Shown here piece by piece: positions 32,910 through 45,669 of a stretch of 64,000 nt of DNA. The DNA is from Zoroaster sp. YZ-2022. Lineage: Eukaryota; Echinodermata; Asteroidea; Forcipulatida; Zoroasteridae. Positions within the stretch are counted from its first letter, which is position 1. Every line of letters starts with the position of its first letter. Made by a program: the position numbers and the translations under genes. The DNA lies in contig CM055830.1 of the NCBI GenBank assembly GCA_029582265.1, positions 34,590,718-34,654,717 of the forward strand. Reading direction: 5' to 3'. The notes under the pieces are model-generated. The model worked only from the letters and a program-made list of their open reading frames with translations, did no database searches and had not been told where the DNA came from.

Positions 32910-33570
32910 TAAATAAAACATTCTTTGGGATGGCCTTTTTATAATCGTGGCTTGGAGAAAATATCGAACCAGACAGATCAAGTGACAATCGTCTGTGTCC
33001 CAATTTTTATGACCAAGGATGAAATATTAAGACGTGTTGCCTTCTCGACGTCAAATCAATATTGTGCACGTTGAAGTTGTCACACGCTCCTCATTGTGTC
33101 ATTAATTTGTTACAAAGGGCAGATACGGATACGGATACGGTCATTTATATGAAGGGAATAACATAAGAATGCGTTCATATTTGTCTAATACCCTGACCCA
33201 TCTTTAAAAAGAAATCACCATACAAATCACACTTTGTTAAGCACCAGTCTGTTTTGGACAAGAGCCTCGCTTTGACTCCCAATAACATGTATATTATTAT
33301 ATTAGAAATCCAAAATGGCTACATCAAGGATAGCGTGAAGCACAAGTCGTGTTTTTGCGTGTCAGGTCTAAAGGTATAAAAGCGGACGAAATCCAAACAC
33401 CTTTGCGATTTGAGTGATTTGAGCATAACTTGTGGGCGTGAAAATCAAAATATAGTCTACATTTTCCATAACAACTATTACATGGTTGCTGGTTATATCA
33501 AAATGAAAATATATGAAACTTCCTTTCAGCAATGACAGTCTTGTTATTAATGCCCTAACACCTACAGGCC
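32910..33570. other. Intergenic, no gene seen
   Basis: Contains gatacggatacggatacgg (33122-33142) and a TATA-like gtataaaagcgg at about 33370, without an attached reading frame. Confidence 0.3.
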
Positions 33571-33574
33571 TATG

Positions 33575-33890
33575 TGTTAAAGGGAAAATGTCTGCCGTGT
33601 CTTACTTCATGCGTGTAACGATATAATTATATTTAAAACAACTGACCTGTAAATATTTCAGCTCAAAACGATAATAGTGCAATGTAACGTAATGAGAAAT
33701 TTAGTTCGACAAACACGAATTTCGGACTCGTCATTATAAAACGTGGATTTTACGTTTTTTATCAACATTTTGACGTACGTAAATGGGGAATAACTGTTTT
33801 TAAGCATGATCGCATCTCATAAAGAAAGATTTCATGTTTGATACCACTATCAACTTTACACCGAGTGAGTTTCATATTGTAAAGCTGTGA
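33575..33890 (+). repeat. R1 repeat copy, diverged
   Basis: Begins taaagggaaaatgtctgccg and ends ataccactatcaactttaca with ccgagtgagtttcatattgt, in family order. Confidence 0.55.
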
Positions 33891-34199
33891 TTATTTCAAT
33901 GTATACACTGCCGTTAACTCATAAACCATTACATGAAAATGCATGCCACAATTGTCAACCACTACAGTGTTTATTTATGGAAATAAATCAGATGTAATAT
34001 CTGGGATTTTTAAAATGTTGCAGTTGGCGTATCAAAGGTCGTGTGAAGGAATTATGCACTGAAGAGATGGATTTTGCTAACTGGGATGACATGTTCCTGT
34101 TATACTCATGTTCTAAATGACTTACAGTTGTGTCAAGTGTTCTCGGTCAAAAAGAAAGGGCACGTCTTCTGAGAGGGAGCCAAAATTAGATACTGGTAG

Positions 34200-34700
34200 T
34201 TAACCTTTAAAACTGCCCTCATAAGGAAATGGAGAGAACATTAGAACATTATACACGAATAAGAACATTAGTTTCTACAATAGACTGTAATGACTGGGTA
34301 TTCGTATACGGTTACATTGGAATGGAACATTGGCTTGTGTCTAAGATAGACTGGTGCCTTTCACTCTTGAGGAATGTCTTGGGTTTAACATGATGTATGC
34401 AATGGGTTTTCTAATGCGATACGGGCCTGAATGAAAACAAGGCACGTGTCAAATAGACGGATGACTTCACAACATGCCCTACGCGGATGACTGTGGGAAT
34501 GTATGCAATGGACGATGAGCCGCCATATTGGTTTTCTAATTAGGATACCATGATGAGAATATAGTCTGGTTTCTTTCACCCATTTATTATAGAGAGAAAC
34601 ACTATACGGGGTATACATGAAATAGAAGCAATTTTTTATATTAGTTTCTATAAGAATGAAAGGGCTTGTGTCAAAAATAGTCTGGTTCCTAATTGTAGTG
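34200..34700. repeat. Diverged second dispersed repeat (tagactggt-type)
   Basis: Repeated phrases such as ctaagatagactggtgcctt and tagtctggtt recur within this block and again at 43.6-44.15 kb, 47.04-47.12 kb and 49.7 kb. Boundaries unclear. Confidence 0.35.
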
Positions 34701-34839
34701 ATGAGAACACATTTTCTTGTAATCGCTGTCTGAAAATGTTGATCTTTTCTCGTGAAAAGTGGGCGTTTTAGTTCACACCAACTGTATGCAACCTACAGCT
34801 CTCACCGTTGCTTCCTTTTCTTAGACATTTCAAATCATG

Positions 34840-34950
34840 TTTAAAAGTCTTTTGGTCATTCAAAATAAGTATGGTCGAATTTCAATGAATTACTTGGTGT
34901 AAAGCTATCAGTCTTCCCTATAAATAATTTATCTCATGTGTAGTAAACTG
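34840..34950 (-). repeat. R1 repeat fragment
   Basis: Minus-strand R1 3' end: ttacttggtgtaaagctatc next to gtcgaatttcaatg. Confidence 0.5.
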
Positions 34951-35915
34951 TGATGTAGCGATATAATTGTATATAAATGCTTCTGCTTTATTTCCTTGTT
35001 TCTTTGTTCTCATTGCATGTACTATACATGTTTATAGTGGGCCAATCACTCGACAAGTTCTACTTCTTATAAGCATCAATTACTCCTATAATTTCACCAT
35101 TCGTTTGTATATATATTGAAGTGATAGAGGGAAATAAAGATTGTGTTGAATGAAATTGACATTGAAGATACAAAATATTCCTAATCAGAATATTTTGCCG
35201 TCTCAGAGAAGAAGTTTTTGAAACATTAGCCTATAGTACCGGTATGTCATATCAATTGGGCGTATCGGGATTATTTCACGGCAGGCGACAATGTGCATGC
35301 TTAGTCTATGTGACTTTTTGACATTTTGTACCCTCCACAGCAAGTCTTAAAATCACCTAAATAAATCATGTTTTTGTTGACATCTTATCAAAATAGAAGC
35401 TGTTATGGTGGATGTCATTGGCATCTCTACGCCTGTTAACGTTTTAACCTGGGGGCCCAAAAAAGTGCTGTTAGTTATTATCAGCTATTTGTAACACAAC
35501 AGCAATTTTACTGCAAGTATACTTTCAAACGAAATTTTGCCGATAATCAATGTCTTGTGGGCCCTACTACCTTATAAAATAGAAACTTGACGTGACTTAT
35601 TGATATGTACGTGTGGACTTCTACAAATCACAAACGCAGTACAATGTACGTGTGTGCACATACTGCATAGCGAAACGGCACTCAATTGGGTCTTAAGTTC
35701 CATCACGCCCTCTGGCGGTGTGAAATAGGCGGGAAAAAAGGTAGTCGCAGAAAAAATGTTCCATTTTGCCAGCGCCAACAGGTTTTCAGGCACGACACCC
35801 GCATTGCTTAATCCGTGCTGTTGTCAACCGATTCTTAATAATCAACTTCCTCTTCCCCGTTCGGTACCTACCTTAATGAAGGCGGGTTCATACCTCAACA
35901 CGTCCTAGCCTCTAG

Positions 35916-36008
35916 CGAAGAGCTTTTTCAAGAGATATGGTACGAGATATCGGAAGCCATCATCGATGCGGTAAAGCGGCATCGCGGGCCGAGCGAGCAT
36001 AAAATACG
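35916..36008 (+). CDS. Candidate internal coding exon
   Basis: The plus-strand frame is open from 35842 and ends at a strong GTAAGC donor (36009). A possible acceptor (cctctag) precedes 35916. It encodes EELFQEIWYEISEAIIDAVK then RHRGPSEHKIR, with helix-like composition and CpG-rich codons, unlike its AT-rich surroundings. The family is not recognised and no partner exon was found. An overlapping minus-strand frame (36047 down to 35928) is an alternative reading. Confidence 0.3.
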
Positions 36009-36759
36009 GTAAGCTTCGATTGATACATTTTCATCCGTGCTGTCACTCATCGGTGACGGTGGGGCCGGTGCAGTGGGTTTTACCCGGTAATGTGCAGTGT
36101 AGACTGTAGACACATATATATTGCAGTTATTAACTTATATTCTTAACATTACTTAAATTACTGAACATGTAACATAGAGAAAAGGAACACTGCCTTCATC
36201 CAAACACTATTCGTCCATAATAGACGAACCCCCTTGTTGTTTTACATACAATACTAATCATTTCAAAAAAGTGAATGCCACTGGTAAATTGTTTCGACAT
36301 GCTTCCATGTTTTATACGATCGAAAGATAAAAACATCTCTGAAGGGTTCAGCTCATTTTATTGTTTCATTATAAATTGTTTCATTATAAATAGTGAACCT
36401 TCTCTTTTCTTTCATTCTGATTTGGACAGTGGATCACAGCAGTGATCAATTTCTAATTTGCAATGTATTTATGTTTTCTATACAAAATATGCATGTCAGA
36501 CGGAATAATCTTATAGCAAGACGTTTGGAATCATCATCAACTTCACATCAAGAAAGTTTTTATATTGACATTCAGTAATTTTGTAATCAGGCAATTAGAA
36601 AATGTGCCCACTGCCTTTAACATAGACAAACCAACGTTTACCTAACATGATGTTGGTATGTTTTACCCATCCGATAGGCTTGGGAATCGTGGGGAAAGCT
36701 GATTTTCCCCTACTTCCACAGCTGTGATGAAATGTACTTTCCGACAATTTAGTTTTTGT

Positions 36760-37112
36760 AATAATAATAATAATGTCGGGCAATTTAAAGCGCTCTTACA
36801 CAAGGTATCAAAGCGCTGTACATTATTACCCCTGCTCATCAGGCGCATAAATCATTCCTGAAACCATCCCAGCTCCCTGGGGAGTATACAGCTCAATTGC
36901 TGCCATTTCGGCGCATATGGGCTAATTAAACACAACAACCAACTCTGCCCTCACAGGTACCCATTTACTCCTGGGTGGAGAGAAGCAATTATGTTAAAGT
37001 GTCTTGCTCAAGGACACAAGTACCACGGTCGCGGTCGGGATTCGAACCCACATTCTGACGACTCAGCCACCAGAACACAAATCCGATGCACTAAACCGCT
37101 CGACCATGGCAC
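36760..37112 (-). mobile_element. tRNA-derived SINE, third tail type
   Basis: Minus strand: head catggtcgagcggtttagtg, B box gggttcgaatccc, centre gtgtccttgagcaagacact, aattgagctgtatactcccc. The tail is tacagcgctttgataccttg / tgtaagagcgctttaaattg, then att repeats. Confidence 0.8.
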
Positions 37113-37114
37113 TC

Positions 37115-38495
37115 CCTAGTTTTTGTTTGTTTTACCACGGGTCACGCAGCCGGCAATACTCATTGAAACAACATACAATATTTATTACGGGCCAAAGAAG
37201 GATGCATTTCAATATATCATTAGACGTGGGTTGGATCAATAGAGAGCCGAAGTAAATAGACCCCAGTCATGTTAACAAAATTACCTAACCATTTTGGTAA
37301 GTGCTGCATCACATAATAATAACGAAGCAAAGATTGTGTCCAGACGCCATTATGCAATGGGCGTGTAACGTCACACTTCAGTATTTCATTGATGCTGAGG
37401 GAAAGCCCCCCCCCTCCACCCCCCAATCCGCCGTAGCCTTTAAGGAGGTACAGGATGGTTTGAAAAGGTGCAAAGGTCAAAGGGGTCATATTGGGTCATA
37501 TTGTCCAAAATGTGAAAATATTTTTAATGATTAGTAAATGCTTATTACACTCTTAAATTTCCCGGATTAAAGGGTGCGCGAGTGCCAAACCCATTTGGGG
37601 GATCAGAGTGGCCAGGCTGACCCAGATCCCAGGTCTGAAATGTGTAAAACGGCCTCTATCTGGGTCAGTCGTATTCAGTGTGAACCAGTTCTGGGCCAGT
37701 TTAACGCAAAATGGGTCTGGCACCTGTGGACCCTTTCTCGATTAACTCTAACCCGGGAGTTTTTTGTTTTATAATGTATGGTCGTGAATTAAGAAGAGGG
37801 ATGTTCACTCCCCTTTTGACTCCCCAGATCCGCCTAAAATAGTTCGTAATAGCATATAGTAAGAGAGACCACATACATTTAGTTTGCCTGTTGTCGTCGC
37901 CATAACGTTTCAGGCCAAGTGGTCAATGGTGACAATAAAAAACACTCGCATTCAATGCTTTTGACAACCTTCAAGATGTATTCACTATAAGTGGATGCTT
38001 GCTGGGACTGAAAAATATCAATAAGTGATGGACGATGGAGGAAGCTTGATCGTGATTGACCTTTTTCCCGCGCTAATGCGAGAAAGAGTAGAGTACTGTC
38101 TTACGAGGAACCCAATTCGCTTCGTGCGCTAGAAGATACGAAGAAATGTAAATATGAAAAACAGAGAAATGCAAATATGGCAAACATTATGTATTCGCAG
38201 ATACAAATAGAAACAAACGTACAGCGTATCAATGCTTGACTAGGCTTACTTGATCAAAGTGTTTCATTTGTGGATTTGATACTAAAAAATCATAGTTATT
38301 ATAAATAACTAAAAACACATTAAACAACTGATAATCATTTGTAATTGTTGTATCATGGGAACTATTTGATGATGTTATTATCTCATTAATTAATATCTCA
38401 TCAGTTAATAAAACAACCGTAGGCATATTCGCTTATGAGTAGGCTGACTTATAAAATACAAGATGCAGCAATGCCAATGTTTGTGTGTGAATATT
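37115..38495. other. Intergenic, no supported gene
   Basis: Contains a C-rich run at 37408-37425 and frames of 65-89 codons without recognisable features. Confidence 0.35.
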
Positions 38496-38499
38496 CTCA

Positions 38500-38745
38500 A
38501 TACTTTAGTTGATTGAATAAATATATTAAGCAACCACCACGTGATGGTTTCAGCTTATTATGCTATGTCATTAAACGAGTAAATGTCATAATTTACTTGA
38601 AAATTTACTTTTCTTGAAAATGACAACACAAAATATCAGCTTTTTAAAATTAAATATCGATGTATAAAGAATGATTTTGCAGGCTTATATCGTATTTTGA
38701 TAATTTACAATTTACATTTCATATTGTGATGATTTACAATTTAAT
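38500..38745 (+). repeat. R1 repeat copy, strongly diverged
   Basis: Family order is still visible: gatggtttcagcttattatg, ttgaaaatgacaacac and ttacatttcatattgtgatg. Confidence 0.35.
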
Positions 38746-38759
38746 TGTAAATTAGGGAA

Positions 38760-41700
38760 ATTTCAAAAACTGTACAATGCATTTAAGATATTCAAGAGTG
38801 TCCAAACGCGATAAAACAAAATAAAATTCTATAATTTTATTATCTTATCAACTTAATCTTTATAAAATTTCTATTAAAATTATCCAAACATAAATATAGC
38901 GCTTCTGAAGTTCAAAATAAGGAAGCAAATTCAAGAAATTTACGTAAAATATCAAATTAAATTGCCTAGGCTATCTGGATATAGCTTTTCCTGCGTGTTT
39001 ATTTGGATAAGGTTTTGTATAGATTCCACCTGATGCCTTGGTTGTGAGACCGATATCTTCTAAGAGCTAGAATTGTTTGTTAAAGAGATTTTATTGAGTG
39101 TGCAAATAATGTCAAGTGCCTCGTATCTCGGACTTTAAGAGCTAAAGAGTGTAATTAAAACAACAGACGGTTCACGGAAGAAAAGAACTGTCATTTAGGC
39201 CTACTTCTTAACCCTCTCATGGTTTTGGCTATAGGAACCTTCCTGAATCCATCAAAAATGCAACACAACCAGCTGTTGCAGTTTGATGGGTTTGGGGTGG
39301 TTAGGGTTAAGCTGGTTTGTAAAGGCACTTGTTTATATAATCCACATAAGTTTGTGAGTTGCTTTGTAGCGTAGCACCCTATACTGGTATACATATACAC
39401 GCTCATCTCTCATTGACGTGGACCGAGCTCAAGTCTACAATAGTTTTGAATTTTAAATTATGATTAATATTTTGTATTTTGATTACATAATAATTCAAAA
39501 CAAAGCCTGCCTGAATAAATGTCTGTGGTATATATTATTTTAAGGAAAGTTATGTCCAAAATATAATTTTAGCATACAAATTAATATGGGTGAATGCAAA
39601 TCTTATTTGGAAGACTTAGTGGCAACTTCCTTAACGGAGCACTAAGCAGAGCACGGTGCTTAGTAGAAGAAAATTGTTTAGTTGGTTTAGTTGGATACCA
39701 GCCAATTTTCAATTTAACTTGTCGTGAATTGTATTTGCTAAGCAAAATTATCAGCTTAGTAGCTTTGAAACTGACCGGTTGTCCTATCCAGATACAACAC
39801 CACTGCACAACGCCTACGGAAGGTGGTTACAGCTGTCTGCCGCGAAATAGCCGTTTGATAATGTCACATTCATGCAATAACTCATATATGCTGTTACCTA
39901 CGTGAGTTGACCTAATAAACAGTATTGGTCATAATTGGATCATCTTTGCCATCAGGCATTTACTTTTATTGACAGATGTAAATCTAGAATACCAAATCTC
40001 TATGCAGTAATATATTAACTCCTTTAGTATTGTGAATGTACTTGCCCGGGGACAAAGAACCTCCAACTATTTAATAAAGGCAGTAGAACATCCCGCGAGG
40101 ATTTTGGCCAAATCTCTGATTGCGCAGGTCTTTTACTATTATTGTCGGTCGACTCATCGAAACCTTCGAAGGCTCAAATTTCTTTACAAAAAATTGCAGC
40201 TTCATGTCTGACAAAACGACGTGATGTTTGTTTGCTCTCTTGCTTCCCTACACGGCATGAAACGACAAATGTGAGTTACCGAGAAAAGAATATTCATCCA
40301 TTGTAGAGTTCATTCGCGAACGACGTCAAACAGTCAACAGTCCAAGTATATATTTAATACATCATGTTTTGTGCATGGTAGGTGATTGTGTCCAATATAG
40401 CCTAAATAAAGTGATAAATAATTAATGCAATATATATTGAAAGCCTAGCACGAATTGAATACTAAATAATAAATCTCTCGATATCCATGTTAATTTTTAA
40501 AATGCTGTTTGACATTCTGCACGAATGAACACATTTTATACCGTATATGTGTCGACAAATCCATCAACAGAAAGCAACCCATGACATTTTTTGCTCAGCG
40601 TAAGTGCTCATTTGTCTTCGAAAAAATGGTCTGATTAGATGCAATTTATCTAAAAGCAATCGATCATCCCCGATGTGTTTCTTTTGAACATTATATTTTG
40701 CTCTAAAGCCACGGATGCTTCTAAAATATCAGCGGTGCTTCTCCCAAACAGTAAAATCCCACAGGGGTTTTATACTTCGCCTGAGAGCGGTATGGTAACT
40801 TATTTACACTGGCTCCGGTACATATTGTGCTTTCTTTTCGTAATATAAACCTATATGGATTAGTATTTTGTTCACCCTGTCCTCACGTTTCCGTACAATG
40901 TAGTGACGTGAAAAGTAGGCCTTATCAAAAGATGCATGTAAAAACTAGCTGAGATCAGACGAATTGCTCTAGTTCGTAACAATAGTTATTTACAGTTGCT
41001 ATAACGACTCTGTTTTAACAACTCCCTGTTTTGGGCTATTTATAATCCAGTTTGAAAGCCTTTACAACTTTTTTGGAGCGAAAGTAATTGTGCAAATGCA
41101 AACGTTCGGACGCTTGATGATTTTGTGAAATTTCTTATATTTTCTTAGCTAATAGTTCTACTACGTGAACGTTTGAAGGTCGTATAAAAATGTAGTATAC
41201 TTTTCAGTAAACATATTGTATTATATTAAATATAAGATAATTTCTTAGGAATTTTGTGTAATATACCATACAAATACGCAAAGGATCTAGGAATATGTTT
41301 ATAGTTACATATTTTTGCAGATATCCATGCTTCTCGAAATTTTAAATATAAGTGTTAAAATACATTTGTATACACACATTGGACACCATATTAGGGAAAA
41401 GTAATATAGTACGCCAATGAAAAAGATGTAGAGATGAGCTACAAAACAGTACTATGGAAAAGTCAATTGGTATTATCTAGTAAGAAATAGAGACATAATT
41501 ATGGCGCTGCCATGCTTGAGCCTTTATCATGATGACCCTTGACAATGAGGGCGCTGTTTTAATGAGATGCATTCAGTGTCACAGCAGAATTTCAGAAGTT
41601 CACAAAACCAAACCCTACTGCCTAAACCTTGCCAACGAATGCAGTGACGTTTATTGACTGATTACAAATCCCTTCATTTACAAACGATTGACTAGTGAAA

Positions 41701-42150
41701 AGACCAGGAATTGAATGTATGCACAACAAACCAATGCACGATTTTACATCCTGCTACGACATCACAGATGTGTTAATGAATATTCAAATTTGCATTATTA
41801 CATAAATACCATAAATTGCCAAAAAGTATTTAAACACCCATAGATTGGCAACAGAAAGGTGGCAAAGTGATGTCAACGTAGGCATAGATGCGCAGTCGAT
41901 CTTTATGGTTTAAAGTCAGATAATTAATATAGAAATGCTTTATACCTGAATATTGTATTCTAATATAAAGTGATTAATTGTAAAAACGTTTACAAAGATT
42001 GCCTTGGGTTTATGGTAATATTCTATGGTAGTTTTTTTTCTTTACTGTTTTTGAGCTTTATCATGTTAAAGTGCATCCGGAACATTGAAATGTGTTAGAC
42101 TTCAAGTTTTCTTCCTACTTTTAAACGATCTGTTTGCTGACCCTGTTTAG
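38760..42150. other. Intergenic AT-rich desert
   Basis: The longest repeat-poor stretch. The 103-codon frame at 39594 has no recognised homology. No splice-supported exon was found on either strand. Confidence 0.35.
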
Positions 42151-42158
42151 GTCTATTT

Positions 42159-42515
42159 CAGACGACTTCCTCAATTGCCACCATTATTTGCGTACATCTC
42201 AGTCGTCGTCTCGCTAGGTTTGTCCACCAGTCGTTACAGTAACAACGGGGCAGTGGGCAACCCCAGTCTCCGGAACAGGACAAAATGTGGAGCGGAGCAA
42301 TGCCCACGTCACCCCTACTGGAAGTCAAGTGCTTCGGGGCATGTTTTCATGCAAGCCACCGGTGGCATTCTGCGCAAATTGACCGGCATTACATGTCCCA
42401 CTCGAGCGCTACTAATGTGCACACAAGTGCCACTTCATTTGGCGCCAACAGGAGGTACATAGGACGGTCGCCCAAACTTGTCTGCGCGTATGTGGTTACG
42501 TCCCAGCAAGATTAA
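42159..42515 (+). other. GC-rich block, possible terminal exon
   Basis: Sits after an acceptor-like gtctatttcag. All three plus frames are partly open: one for 97 codons to a TAG at 42462-42464, one for about 88 codons to a TAA at 42513-42515. Composition stands out from its AT-rich surroundings. I cannot choose a frame or name a protein. Confidence 0.25.
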
Positions 42516-42889
42516 TTGTTTTCAAACTGAAGCCCGCTACGCATCATAAACCGTTACAAAATCACCATATATCACATTCGTTGCGAGTTTCACAATTAGC
42601 GGGATGAAATTAATCATCTTGTTTCATCTTCAGACCACATATTGCCCGTCAATAGTTTACGGTTTACGGCATCAAGCAGGTGTAACTCCATGCAGTTTGA
42701 TACGATACCCTATTGTCGTAGCCACTCATCACTGATGAATTTTAGGAATAACAAATTGAGTTTTCCAGCTAAATTAAATTAAGCCGGAACCTGTCTTCCT
42801 TGTAGGGATTGAAGACAGGGAAAATTGTTGTAGTTGTCTTAACATCTCTTATGGTAACAAATGAATGTAACACTTATTGAGTCTTGTCA

Positions 42890-44180
42890 CACGGCACTTG
42901 ATGTCAGTTAAAGCCATTTTGGTCAACATAATTGAGGGAGTACAGTTTTATCATCGATTTAAAGTATTGATGATGGTCTTAAACATCCCTTGAAATATTT
43001 GTACACTGCTATCATTTCAAAAGTAGTCTAATTACATTTCTGACTGAAGGAAATTCTACTGAGCTGAAATGTTCATGAAGTGGTTTCCAGTGGCGTAATT
43101 TTGTTGTCATAGGTTGAGGGAGGGGGAGATGATTCAAAATTTCCAATTCCAATGACAATCCTTGAACCTCACCCTATCCTTAGCCCCCAGCCCTGGTCAA
43201 AAAGTGTGGGAGGGGTATATATATATATACCCCATCCACCTCGATTTACACCCTTGTTGGTTTATAACCATAATTGATTTTCGTTTAGTATGAACGAACA
43301 TATTGATCTGTTATAGATACTCTTATCGTGAACATTCGTCCTCTTCTTCCTCTCAGTTTCTACCTCCATTCTTGTCTCAAGTTCCTCTTCTTGTTTCCAC
43401 TATTCCACCTCCACACAATTAACAAGATGCCCGTTTAATACCAAATGCTGTGAGACAAATCTCAACCCAAAGATAGATTTTTTATTTAATTTATATGAAG
43501 ATAAGAACGTCGCCGTAAGCTATAGCCTATGTGATAAACATGCTTGGCGTCTTTGACTTGAAACCAACAATTGAAAAATAACAGGAATGACCTCAAATGT
43601 GGGGTCATTGTATAATAATAAAGCCTTTTTATTCAATGGTCATAATTTCCATACACAGAAGTATTTTTATATCGTTGTAGGATCGTATCTAAAATAGACT
43701 GATGCGTGTGTTTTTATTCAACGGCCACATTGAATTACCATACACATAAGTCTAACCATAATATATATCATAATGAATCTCATGTCTAAAATAGACTTGT
43801 GCTCAATACAATGACCCACTTCATAGTATTATCTACAATGTCTGTAGAGGGAAGTCGACAATGATGTCATCAATAGCCATGATTTGTGCAGCAGGCAGAG
43901 TTTTTTTTTCGTAGGACGACGGATGGAAGTTTTCATTCATTTTAAATGTTTTCACTTTTTGAACATTGATCCTTTTTTAATGTATGAATAATTTACGACA
44001 TTCTATTGCCATCATATAGGCTATATACGATAACAAAATTCGTACAGAAGCCATCTTCGTTTCCATTCACGAGAATCAAGACGAGGCTTATGTTAAAATA
44101 GACTGGCGCCTTCAGTGTAATGACAAGCTTTACATTTCATGCCATTGGGAACTCTGCTTCAATTTTGAATAGACTCAATT
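42890..44180. repeat. Diverged repeats, no gene
   Basis: An R1-like fragment in reverse at about 42950-43080, a (ta)n run at 43218-43231 and tagactggcgcc-type second-repeat copies at about 43680-44115. Confidence 0.35.
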
Positions 44181-44283
44181 GTAGCCATAGTGTGCCGTTT
44201 ATTGTTTCAGTTGGTCAGTGGTTGGACATCTGGCGCCTTTTTGTTGGTTTGTAATAATTTGTTTTCATTTTGTCTCACCCTAG

Positions 44284-44341
44284 TGGCTGAAAAAGTGCTG
44301 TGGACAGGTCAGTAGTGACACCAAGTCCATGTCAAGAATCG
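44284..44341 (+). CDS. Candidate small coding exon
   Basis: Acceptor gtctcaccctag and donor GTAAGTG bracket 58 nt, reading WLKKCCGQVSSDTKSMSRI plus one base. It resembles a juxtamembrane cytoplasmic segment (basic plus Cys pair). A good acceptor at about 46610 (tgtttgcag) would continue the frame DAFRAVF-stop. No transmembrane exon was found upstream, so the gene is unproven. Confidence 0.28.
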
Positions 44342-44609
44342 GTAAGTGCGTGTTATCCATTCTTCAACATTCATTCTTATTCCGATGGTCAAGCTTCAAG
44401 ATTAGGGCAGGGATTCTGCTAAGCCTAGATGAAAATACTTGATGCTTCACAAGTGTAAGAGCTGTTTAATTCTCTAGAGTGTTGTGACTATAAAAATAAA
44501 TTCACAGTAGAGAAGCCGGAAGCAGGCTCGTGTCTTTTCTGTTAGCGTAAGAGCGTGTACCAGTCAATTTTCATAAAATGTTATGGGGTATGAACTTGAG
44601 TTTATACCT

Positions 44610-45575
44610 TAAAGGGAAGGTACAACATTGGTAATGTTAATTGGAAAAACTGTCTATACAAGTATGCTTACTCTCTTTGAATAAAAGCAAACGTATAAGG
44701 TACAACATGGGGTGTCGTGGCCGAGCGGTCTAGCTTACCGGATTCAAGTTCTGGTGTAAGCAACATAATGTGGGTTCGAATCACGGCCGTGACACTTGTG
44801 TCCTTGAGCAAGACACTTAATCATAATTGCTTCTCTCCACCCAGGGGTTAAATGGGTACCTGTGAAGGCAGAGTTGGTTTGCTCTCTATGCGCTAGAAAT
44901 GGCAGCAATTGAGCTGTATACTCCCCAGGGAGCTGAGATGGTTTCAGGAATGATTTATGAGCAGGGATAATAATATAATGCGCCTTGAGCACCACTTAGT
45001 TGGTGGATACGTGCGCTATATAAATCCACACATTATTATTATTATTATTGGTAATGTTGGCAAAACTACTTCTAAGTTCTATGGGTATGCTTACTCTCTT
45101 TGAATCAAGATATACATACAAGGTACATCATTGGTAATGTTGGCAAAACTGCTTCTATGAGTATGCTTACTCTCTTTGAATCAAGATATACATACAAGGT
45201 ACAACATTGGTAATGTTGGCAAAACTGCTTCTAAGTTCTATGGGTATGCTTACTCTCTTTGAATCAAGATATACATACAAGGTACATCATTGGTAATGTT
45301 GGCAAAACTGCTTCTATGAGTATGCTTACTCTCTTTGAATCAAGATATACATACAAGGTACAACATTGGTAATGTTGACAAAACTGCTTCTATGAGTATG
45401 CTTACTCTTTTTGAATCAAGATATACATACAAGGTACAACATTGGTTATATTGGCAAAACTGTCTATTACAAGTATGCTTACTCTCTTTGAATCGAGATA
45501 TACATACAAGGTACAACATTGGTAATGTTGACAAAGCTGCGCCTAAGAGTATGCTTACTCTCTTTGAATCAGTAT
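44610..45575 (+). repeat. Minisatellite from the R1 5' end, split by a SINE
   Basis: About eight units of 75-84 bp, each with aaggtacaacattggtaatg, ttggcaaaactgcttcta, tatgcttactctctttgaat and caagatatacatac. Some units have an extra agttctatggg. The SINE at 44709-45049 sits exactly inside the first unit (tacaacat|tggtaatg). Confidence 0.9.
44709..45049 (+). mobile_element. tRNA-derived SINE, full length
   Basis: Head ggggtgtcgtggccgagcgg, B box gggttcgaatcac, centre gtgtccttgagcaagacact, tail tggtggatacgtgcgctata ending in (att)n. Almost identical to the copy at 48711-49075, so this subfamily was recently active. Confidence 0.9.
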
Positions 45576-45669
45576 TGATATTTTGTTGGCAAACTGTTAG
45601 TGTCTACATAAATCATAAAAACATTGGAAAAGTTCACAGCATCCGATTAAAGTTCACGAGTGTCAGATA

